This document shows, one piece after another, positions 56,201 through 64,000 of a stretch of DNA of 64,000 bases. Position numbers and translations under genes: made by a program. The DNA lies in assembly GCF_036324505.1 (NCBI RefSeq), contig NC_086352.1, positions 36,588,881 to 36,652,880 on the forward strand, read 5' to 3'. Each line of letters begins with the position of its first letter. Within the stretch, counting starts at the first letter, position 1. The notes beneath the pieces were generated by a model. The model did not search any database and had not been told where the DNA came from. It was given only the letters and a program-made list of their open reading frames with translations. This DNA is from Eleginops maclovinus. Lineage: Eukaryota; Chordata; Actinopteri; Perciformes; Eleginopidae.

Positions 56201-59200
56201 GTGCGACACCAGAGGCTGTGACCTCACTGAGGAGTCCATGAAGTCCCTGCTGGACGCCACTGGAGACAAAGTCCCCCTGCAACAGCTGCAGGTGGTCTAC
56301 GAGCTCTCTGGGGACTTTGATCAGACCGCCCTCGCTGTGGAGCACCTCAGGTGGGACTTCTGACTTCATCCTCTGTCCCATTTCACATTATTATTATTAT
56401 AATTAGTCCAGTTTTAAAGGCTTTGACAGTTAACTGATTAGTTGTGCAATCCTCTCCCTCTCCGCCCTGCAGGTTCTTCTATGAGCACATCTGGAGGCAG
56501 TGGGATGAGGAAGACGAAGATGACTTTGACTACTTTGTGCGTTGTGTGGAACCTCGTCTCAGGCTGTGAGTAAACATTGTATCTTGGTGATGACGTCATA
56601 TTTAATTCCCATGAATTATTCTTTATTTAATGTGTATACTTTCAGATATTACGACATCTTGGAGGACAGAGTGCCGGCCGGCCTGGTCGCAGAGTACCAG
56701 TCTTTACTCCAGAACTGCTCCCAGTGCTTCCAGCATTTCTCCGTGCTGCGCAGCCTCCTCAGCAGCGACTCGGACTCAGAGCTGGATAACGTGTCCATGG
56801 TGGAGGGCCTGAAGCTCTACGACCAGCTGGAGACCTTCAGACGCAAGCTGCACATCTTCGAGAACCCCCTGCTGAGGTGAGATGTGGTGACATCATACAC
56901 CGTGTAAAAGTCATAATGCATTATTGGCAGATGGTCCACGTTGCATCACTGCACATTAAACATTTGGCTCGTCCCTTGTTGCAGGACTGTTGTTTAATAA
57001 ACAATGCAGAGTGTTTACTGACGTAGTTTACGTTGTAAACAACTTCAACTTCAGCTGTATCACCTTTGTGACCTACTGTTGTATGGCGCATCTTCTTCAA
57101 CTAATCCTCCAGCCCCTCCTCTCCAGGTACGTGCTGGGCTACAAAGGGAACGCCCCGCAGCAGTGTGTGCAGAGCCGGGGGTCCCGGGCCTCAGGAGTGA
57201 AGGTGGTGCATGTGGTCACTGCCTCCTGCAGCAGCATGCAGCTGCAGAGCCTCCTCTCCGACAGACTGCTGCCTCTGTGCTGCTCTGAGGACACAGAGAT
57301 TCAGGTCAGTACCACACACTTACACACACGCACACAGTCCTCACTCTTTGTGCTGGCACAGATTCACAAGACTTTTAGATGACTGCTTTTAACCCGATCT
57401 TTATCTTACCCAACTTTAAAAGTGACTGCAGAAGAACCGGCTCAGTCTTTGGAACATTTTCCAGTGTGCTTCCTTATTATAAACCACAAGGAAGAGGTGC
57501 ATTACACAGGATTAGAGCTTTACTGCTACTTGTAGAGGTCCTGCCACAATCAGGAGCTCTCAGGCGCAGCTCTATCTGTACTGTCCTTATAAACACAGCA
57601 TGTGTGTGTTCAAGTAACTCTCCTAAGCTGTGTGTGTCTGTGTGTTTAGTTCCATAGAGACCCCCTTTCGGCGGTGGAGGTGTGCCACGACGGGGACGTG
57701 GTCATTGTTCTGCCGGGGGTGTACAGTGTCAGCGGCTCCATCTTCCTGCCAGACTCCATCACATTAGAAGGTAAATGTGGGCCCCTCGTCCCGCTCTGAT
57801 CACTGTGGAGATGCATAAACAAATCAACATATAGTGAAATGAGCTGAGGTGGATGTAATGCATTTAAATGTTTAAAAATATCCACACAGGCTGCCGTAGA
57901 GCTGGCAGCTGGTCCTCACTGTGGAGGACCACTTACACATGTCCCCCATAAAGACATTGGTGGCCCATCCTTACAAAATAAATACATTACACTAAAGAAA
58001 TGATATTTTAAGACGCAGATTGTCTTCACAGTCTTTAACACTTGCTGACTCATTCTTTAGAGTGGTTCACAGCTCCGGTTCGCTTCACACAGCCCTTTTA
58101 GACTTGTATGGATTTCATATTTAAAGTCATTAAGAAGGGTTAACCGTCGTATAGCTCAGTGGGTAGAGCAGGCGGCCATATACAGGGGTTTGAACCCCAT
58201 GCGGTGGACCCAGGTTCAAATCCGGAGTCTCTTTTCCACGCCTCTTCCCCTCTGTCTCCCCGTTTCTGAACTACACTGAAATAAAGGCACTGGTTGCCCC
58301 CCCAAAAGAAAGAAGGGTTAACTTCAGAGGTTCCTCTGGAATAAATCCTGATGAGTGTGCAATTCAGTCTAACAGAAACACACCCCTCCACTTGTTGTGT
58401 TGACGGACTGGTCTTGTGTGCCAGGCTTCGGGCTACCTGATGAGGTGGTGATTGAGAAGAAAAACAAGGGCGACTCTTTCGTGGAGTCCACAGGAGCCAA
58501 CGTGAGCCTGTCCAACATCAAGTTCATCCAACACGACGCCATCGAGGGCATTCTGTGTGAGTACATGGAAAAAAACATTTATCAAACATTAAGCATTAAA
58601 AAGCATAGAGGTCTTCACCGTTGTATGCTGTCCACCCCCCCACCCCCAATTTGAGCACAGGAACAAGGTTTTTCAGATTAGAGCCGGCTGTCCCTTCTGA
58701 GTCATTCCCACAATAGCTATTCTCATCATAACCATGATTAGAATTCCTCCCATGTGGCCTTGCACTGGTGTTGCTGTGATGCTGCCTGCTCACTCTCCGT
58801 GTGTGTGTGTATGTCAGGTGTACGTCAGGGCACAGTGAACATGGAGAACTGTGTGCTGCAGTGTGAGACCACCGGTGTGATCGTGCGGACCTCCGCCCGC
58901 CTAACCATGAACATGTGTGACATCTACGGCTCCAAGGTCAGTGCCGGGTCCTTCTGCTGCTTCTTATTGACAGACACGTGTTGAGCCTGGGGACAGTCTA
59001 ACAGCCGGGACATCCTCTGTATGCTGAACATCTTAATATCACTTACTGTGTCTAGAGACTGAGGCAATAAATATACAAACACATTATTTGTGGATCCTCC
59101 TGAGAGCTTCCATGCTTACAAGAGTGGCGCCCTTTACTGAGTGAGCGTGTGACTGACGTACACACTTTAAAGAATTACAAAAAACTACTATAAGACATGT

Positions 59201-61310
59201 TGTGAGCCCCCCCTGTCTGATGGAATTGCTTAGTCTCTCCAGATAAATCATCATATGACTTATTTTAGCCTATTCTTTATACTTTTTTATCACACGTGTC
59301 CATGCCTGAACGATGAGGTTAAGTTGCTATATTTACAGATTATCAAAAAACACAAGACACTTTCAAGCGCACCAATGGTCTTTCTCCACTTGGAATGATT
59401 TGTTAGTATTTGGAGGGATAATATAGAGATCAGCAGTTGTTGTTAGTTGACAGGAAGTGTTTGTTAATGACTCCCTGTGTGTTATCTGCAGGGGGCTGGT
59501 GTGGAGATTTACCCCGGCAGTGTGTGCAGTCTGGTGGGTAATGGCATCCATCACTGTAAGGACGGTATCCTCATCAAGGTGACTCCTGACCCCCCCTTTA
59601 AGAACCTTTCTCCTCCTGAGGTTTGAATCCATGTGACAGTGTGTGTGTTTGGTGTGTGTGCAGGACTTTGCTGATGAGCTGGATGTGATGCCATCCATCA
59701 CCATGGAGAACAATGTGATCCACAACAACGAGGGCTACGGGGTGATTCTGGTGAAAGCCACCGACAGGGAGCAGGGGGTCGCTGCAGACAGAAGTGAAGG
59801 TCTGTGGAGCTCAGTCACTCAGATGATGTTCTATGTTTCCCAAGATCGACATATCGAGACAAACGGCAACTCAAGCAAGGAAATGATCGAAAGTACCAAA
59901 CAGATCCCCCATTGTAGCATGCCTCACTCCCCTCTATTTCCGCCCTGTTCCTGAAGTGCTGATTCTGTGACTGTAGCTTTAAATGAAAAAAATGTGAAAC
60001 TGTGAAAAAAATCACAGTTATTACATTTCTGTTAAATAGTCAAAATAAGCATTTCCATTTGTGCTGTTATGGCCAAAATGGCTTTTGAGGTCACAGTAAC
60101 CTTGTGACCTTTGACCACCATGAACCTATCAGTTTGTGGTGGTTGTTTGAGGGTATTCTGAAGAATTTCCTCAAACAAGCTGCTGCTGGCCACGCCCCTT
60201 TGGAGCTTCATGATCTCTCCTCTGAAGAGAGTTTTCTACCGGGAGAAACTCAGCTAAACGCTGCCTGTGATTAAACCATATTATGTTCCAAACCACATCC
60301 AGCATTATCTCTGAAACACTTCTCAGTGTTTACCACTAGAACAGAGACATTATATGTATTACATATAATACAACTCTAAGTCCCTCCTGCAGACATCCTG
60401 CTGAATACACACACACACAGCTGGGGGGGGGGGGGGGTTCAGCTCGCTGACTGTATATGGGGGACGATAGGTTGGGACGTGTCACGTGGGCGGTACGTTG
60501 CCAGGAGTGCAATGTAAAGCCAGCCCACATCTCGGTTATGACATCATGAACGAAGCAAATCCTGATCAGCTCGTTTGTACCCCCGTTGTTAGAGATGTGG
60601 GTAGGGAGGGAAAGAGAGAGGGTTGTATTTTCTGACACTTTGTGAAACTCCTTACACACCGGGGACACATATTTATGTATAAAAGACATCAAAAAGTGCA
60701 TTCGGCTGTATCGAGTATTTCCCCCACCCCTGGTAAACAGTTTGTGGGTAACGGTGAGATCATCCCCTCATTAAAGACTTTATTCGGCCCATAATATTCA
60801 CTCTGAGCATCAATACCAACACCTGGGAGGAGTCTAATAAAGAGAATCCTGTAGGAGTCCAGAGGAATCGAGTGAAATTAATAATGAAGTTTAAACTATA
60901 TGTTTTGGGGTCAGTACAACTTGAACAGGTGAACATATGAAGGCAGGTTTGAAAGAAGCTCGCAGCCTCGCAGCCTCAATATCCACATTTTTTCCCCCCC
61001 AGAACAACCCGCTGGCCCTGCAGACTCCCAGCCGGAAGCTTCCGCTGCTCCACTCCTTACCTCCACCTCTTCAGCGCAGAGCAGCAGCGAGTTGACCGAT
61101 GCTCATGCCGAGTCGGAGAGCAGTAGTGGCGCCGACGCGGCCTCCACCTCCGGCAAGATGTGGCAGTTCAGCCGCCAGCTGAGCAGGAGCAAGGAGCCGT
61201 CCTGCAGCCGGGCCGTGCAGGACCTGATGGAGCACCAGATCTTCGTCTCCATCCAGGGGAACCAGTTCAGACGCAACGGCATGGGCGACTTCGGAACTTT
61301 CTTCTACTGA
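53236..61310 (+). CDS. shcbp1: SHC SH2-domain-binding protein 1, complete 13-exon gene
   Basis: The exons are 53236-53395, 55167-55367, 55458-55573, 56142-56350, 56473-56565, 56646-56876, 57127-57304, 57650-57770, 58425-58556, 58818-58936, 59492-59578, 59664-59799 and 61003-61310. The phases agree throughout, giving 696 residues. SHCBP1 binds the SHC adaptor and acts at the midbody with the centralspindlin GAP in cytokinesis. Exons 2-7 encode the conserved N-terminal half (LLFYERFKAYQDYML, DEDDFDYFVRCVEPRLRLYY, DILEDRVPAGLVAEY). Exons 8-12 (from about residue 397) encode parallel beta-helix repeats (FIQHDAIEGILC, GAGVEIYPGSVCSLVGNGIH, HHCKDGILIKDF, NNVIHNNEGYGVILVK). Exon 13 has a Ser/Ala-rich spacer and the conserved end QIFVSIQGNQFRRNGMGDFG. 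The length is near that of the human protein. Exon 1 (MEQEALETP) is weakly conserved. Intron 1 holds a Tc1 relic and intron 8 a SINE. Confidence 0.95.
54225..54925 (-). mobile_element. Tc1-like transposon relic in shcbp1 intron 1
   Basis: On the minus strand fragments of a Tc1 transposase read NWTTEQWKKVAWSDGSLCVD and VGSVMLWEIFC, then further left GATCTGGGG/CTCGATGGGT-complement sequence coding DDE-core pieces. The terminus near 54230 contains ATAATGCCCACCTGCC. The N-terminal half and the other terminus are gone. It belongs to the same family as 46011-46975. Confidence 0.88.
55167..55367 (+). CDS. shcbp1: shcbp1 coding exon 2 (start uncertain by 18 nt)
   Basis: Two in-frame AG acceptors are possible, after 55166 (CCAACAG) and after 55184 (AATGAAG). 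The first gives ALFFNEEEDEEESDDD, where the Leu-Phe before the acidic run fits family relatives, so I chose it. The exon ends at a GTAACC donor in phase 1. Its acidic stretch precedes LPDTFQTSHLLFYERFKAYQ. Confidence 0.8.
58145..58309 (+). mobile_element. tRNA-derived SINE with perfect 13-bp target duplication
   Basis: The head has an A box TAGCTCAGTGGGTAGAGC (58152-58169) and B box GGTTCAAATCC (58213-58223). The tail is AATAAAGGCACTGGTTGCCC and a C/A-rich end. AAGAAGGGTTAAC flanks it exactly at 58132-58144 and 58310-58322. It is not a functional tRNA: the anticodon arm region is lengthened and there is no acceptor-stem pairing. It lies in shcbp1 intron 8. Confidence 0.92.
60453..60520 (+). 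repeat. terminal block of an unnamed repeat, shcbp1 intron 12
   Basis: GTATATGGGGGACGATAGG followed by TTGGGACGTGTCACGTGGGC and CAGGAGTGCAATGTAAAG matches 14317-14378 over about 58 bp. The sequence to about 60730 may belong to the same element. A G-run lies just upstream (about 60423-60437). Confidence 0.6.
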
Positions 61311-61599
61311 GGGACAGCTCTGACCCAGCCTTGTGTTTTTAGATGATTCATGAATGAAATACTGCTGACTCACACCGTCCATGGATGTGTTCTGCAGAGA
61401 TGTAGAGCATGTTCCCGTGATCCTCCTGAGCCTTGAAAGCTCTCTGGCCTGTTTGTAAATAGATCCCCATGTTTGCACAAATGCTTTTATCTTATTTATT
61501 CCTCGGACTTATGACGCCTGATATTTTTAACATGTGTGACGCATTTTGATGGAAGTTCACAGGTCACTTTGAATACAGTTGTGTAAGTTTCACTGATCT

Positions 61600-61605
61600 A
61601 ATAAA
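61600..61605 (+). terminator. poly(A) signal, shcbp1
   Basis: AATAAA 290 nt after the shcbp1 stop codon, followed by TGTTGTTACCTGGTGAGG-like U/G-rich sequence. A short 3' UTR is implied. Confidence 0.65.
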
Positions 61606-61619
61606 TGTTGTTACCTGGT

Positions 61620-62960
61620 GAGGGCGGTGCACACTTTGAGTTCACACAGTTCCCTGTTTTCTTTTGTTACACGAGTCAGATTTCCACACGGTGTCAGTCT
61701 TCTAAAACTTCGATGTATTTTATGGTTGTGGGAAGTCCTAAGGCTATGATATTAAAAATCCTGTTTTAAAAGAGGCTTTTTATTTGTCTTGTTTTGCCAT
61801 TTTGAGCATTTTTAAAGAGGGTGGAGATGTGTAATTACTGAAAGGTTCTCTATGGGAACTTCAAACTATTCACTTGCTCCACCTCAGCTCTTGTCTTCAA
61901 ACATAACATTTTTTTAAGTCCACGTCCGAGTTTAAAGTAGTTTTCAGAGCGTCCCTCTGCAAAATCATGCATTTCCTGTCTACATGTAATCGCATTGTGA
62001 TGAGTAATTTGGTTGATGCTATCATCCACAAAATGTGTCGGTCCACATCGAGAACAGGGCGGAGCTCTACGGTTCAGCAGTAGAGAGGAGGAAGTGTTGC
62101 ATCCACTCTGAGCTGCCTGTTCTCTGAGAGGAAGTCCTACATCAACAGAATGGGGCTGAAGCTTACGGTAATGTCCAGGTTTGATTTCATGGGTCGATTG
62201 TGTTGAATGCTAAACTAAAATCAACAGACAGCATTCCAACTCGGTGTTATTTTCCAAGTGTGAGGGCTGAGCAATCAATTAAAGTTACTCAGTGATCGTT
62301 CAGGGGTAGTGGTGTCCATGAGGGGGGAATGTTGGGAACAACTGGACCACTGAAATGGTTTAATTCCTAGCCCCCCAAAGATCAGCAGTACAGTGCATTC
62401 TAAAATCTCTGCAGACTCCACGTCAAATTAGAAGTTTGTTTTATAAAGGTCGTCGACAAAGTTTCAAAGTGCCTAAAACATTGGTATGTAGGTAAAATAA
62501 AAATACTCATTAGATGTAAAACACTGTACAGCAGGAAGTCCCCCCCTCACTGAACACTTTAAAAAGGTTAAACAGCTTTTCTCAACAGTCCATTGAATAA
62601 CTTCTAGTGTGTTGGAGAACTTGTTTTTCTGTTATGTGTAATATTTAGCACGTGTCACATTGTGTTCTTATGTCTAAAATATGAAATAGGGATAATGTTG
62701 TGTAGAGCTGCAGGGGGTGGATTGTTCTGTCACACGCCATTTTATTATATCACGGTAAACAGTCAGAATTAAGTGTGTGCAGGGCTGAGGAGGCACGCCG
62801 GACAGGATGCTACAGTGGAGAGAAGCTGACGGCACATTCCTCCGTGAATGACATAACCACATGAACCTCCACGAGTTAGAAAGTCACTGAAGGACAGACC
62901 CTGTTGGACAGTGTGCAGAGAACGTGTACATGATCTCTTAGAAAATGCACAGCACATCAG
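61620..62960. other. intergenic between convergent genes
   Basis: I see no gene, RNA or clear mobile element here. Confidence 0.5.
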
Positions 62961-62961
62961 T

Positions 62962-62967
62962 TTTATT
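62962..62967 (-). terminator. candidate poly(A) signal for the minus-strand gene at the right edge
   Basis: AATAAA on the minus strand, about 480 nt after the stop codon at 63445-63447. Confidence 0.4.
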
Positions 62968-63444
62968 TATTTTTCAAGTGTTCATTAGCAGAGAAAGAGT
63001 GTAACATGTTGGTAGCTCAAAAAAACAAACATGGTGCAGCTCTCTGAAGCTTCACACTTCAGAATCATCCAGTGACCTTCATGTTTCAGTGGCTGAAGCT
63101 TTGGCAGTGAAACACGCTCCTGCTGTCCATCAGCACGGTGTCCACCTCTGCTCACAGGACGCCAGTTCCCTGCTGCCTGGCATCCAACATCTCATTTACA
63201 CATACACAATAACAGTTGATGCAGGAACAGTTCAGGCAGTTTATGAGTGCAACAATTAACATTTTCATTCCACGTAAGGCAAGGTGTTGTAGGTATTTAA
63301 AGCAAAGCGGCAGAGTATCATTTATATACAATTCATTATCAAAATATTGCTGCATCTGTTGAATAAAAATATTCTCAGTTGAGTCGTTCCATAGAAAAGT
63401 GGAGAACGTCTTATGAAATGATTGAGAGGGAACATCCTTTCCTC

Positions 63445-63591
63445 TCATTGATCAGCTTGCAGGCAGGAGTCCTCTGATTGGTCGTCGTCCTCATGAGTCA
63501 GCTGGCTCTCCTGCACCTGCAGCTCCTCGGCGCTCACCATGGACGGACTGATGGCGGCGTACCTCGTCCCGTGAAACTGGCGCAGGTGGAT
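63445..63591 (-). CDS. last coding exon of an unrecognised gene (partial)
   Basis: On the minus strand an acceptor TCTCGGCACAG is followed by 147 nt coding [40 protein letters not shown] and DSCLQADQ before TGA. Regular codon use, a clean acceptor, a downstream poly(A) signal and the acidic tail suggest a real terminal exon. I do not recognise the protein. The phase is assumed to be 0. The rest of the gene lies beyond 63600, and I found no further exon up to 64000. Confidence 0.6.
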   Translation of the reverse strand: MHLRQFHGTRYAAISPSMVSAEELQVQESQLTHEDDDQSEDSCLQADQ

Positions 63592-64000
63592 CTGTGCCGA
63601 GACAAACCAGCAGCGTCATAACAAATAAACTAAAGACAAATCAATGAAAACCACACGGCACATCACACAACCATTATTAGAGAGTGAAGACATGAGCAGG
63701 TTTCAGCAGCAAGCTTTCTGGAGCCCTACTTCTATCTGATTGGTCTATTTGGACTTTCAGCAGTCTGCTCTTTATTGATAGCAGGATGTTGCTAAGGACG
63801 CTCTGAGAGAGGGACCATGTGCAGTCATATCGACTCAATCTATTGTCAGCTGTGCCAAAAAAAACTGTCATTTTACATTTCTCCATCTGAAAAAAACCAG
63901 TGAATACTTATTGTTGTATTTGTGGAGAGCACACACTTTGGATTCATGATGAAGAAAAACATAAGACAAGGAAAGAGGTCAAAAGATTGAGACATGGAGG

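Noticed and set aside
58145..58225. tRNA gene
   Set aside because: A and B boxes are present, but it lacks a complete cloverleaf and has SINE tail and target duplications.

Overview
This window is vertebrate nuclear DNA and most probably comes from a teleost fish. The genes are split by GT-AG introns. Non-coding DNA is full of Tc1-like and hAT transposons, tRNA-derived SINEs, non-LTR and LTR retroelement pieces, and very long (TG/CA)n microsatellites. There is no operon structure, no CRISPR array and nothing prokaryotic. The species cannot be named from sequence alone.

Layout. Positions 1-6800 are intergenic: simple repeats, a SINE, a LINE 3' fragment and a fish-type interspersed repeat, with no gene I can support. 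Positions 7070-39766 (+) hold a complete 10-exon endophilin-A3 gene (sh3gl3, 370 codons by my exon model). Its first intron is about 17.8 kb and its introns carry most of the transposons: two Tc1 elements, six hAT-type elements, three small Tc1-like MITEs, and an L1/LTR/Gypsy-like pile-up at 32.7-38.1 kb. Its probable 3' UTR runs to about 42.5 kb. A single-exon delta-type connexin lies on the minus strand at 43626-44828. A degraded Tc1 copy follows at 46.0-47.0 kb. The minus-strand single-coding-exon gene tssc4 (U5 snRNP assembly factor) is at 48349-49335. The 13-exon gene shcbp1 (696 codons by my model) is on the plus strand at 53236-61310. Its upstream region has three inverted CCAAT boxes, and a well-placed AATAAA follows it. 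The last coding exon of an unrecognised minus-strand gene lies at 63445-63591, convergent with shcbp1.

The four recognised genes belong to unrelated pathways: endocytic membrane bending, gap junctions, spliceosome recycling, and SHC signalling/cytokinesis. They are neighbours, not a functional cluster.

I found no new gene system. The most interesting signals are in the sh3gl3 pre-mRNA. Exon 7 is preceded by (TG)58 and a strong G-quadruplex motif in place of a polypyrimidine tract. The 63-nt in-frame exon 9 lies between a (TG)86 and an (AC)22 tract, which are complementary in the transcript and could loop the exon out. Also notable are two hAT copies with perfect 8-bp target duplications, an apparently recent SINE with a perfect 13-bp duplication, two independent MITE insertions in the same part of two hAT copies, and an Asp-to-Leu change in the conserved ALYDF motif of the endophilin SH3 domain.
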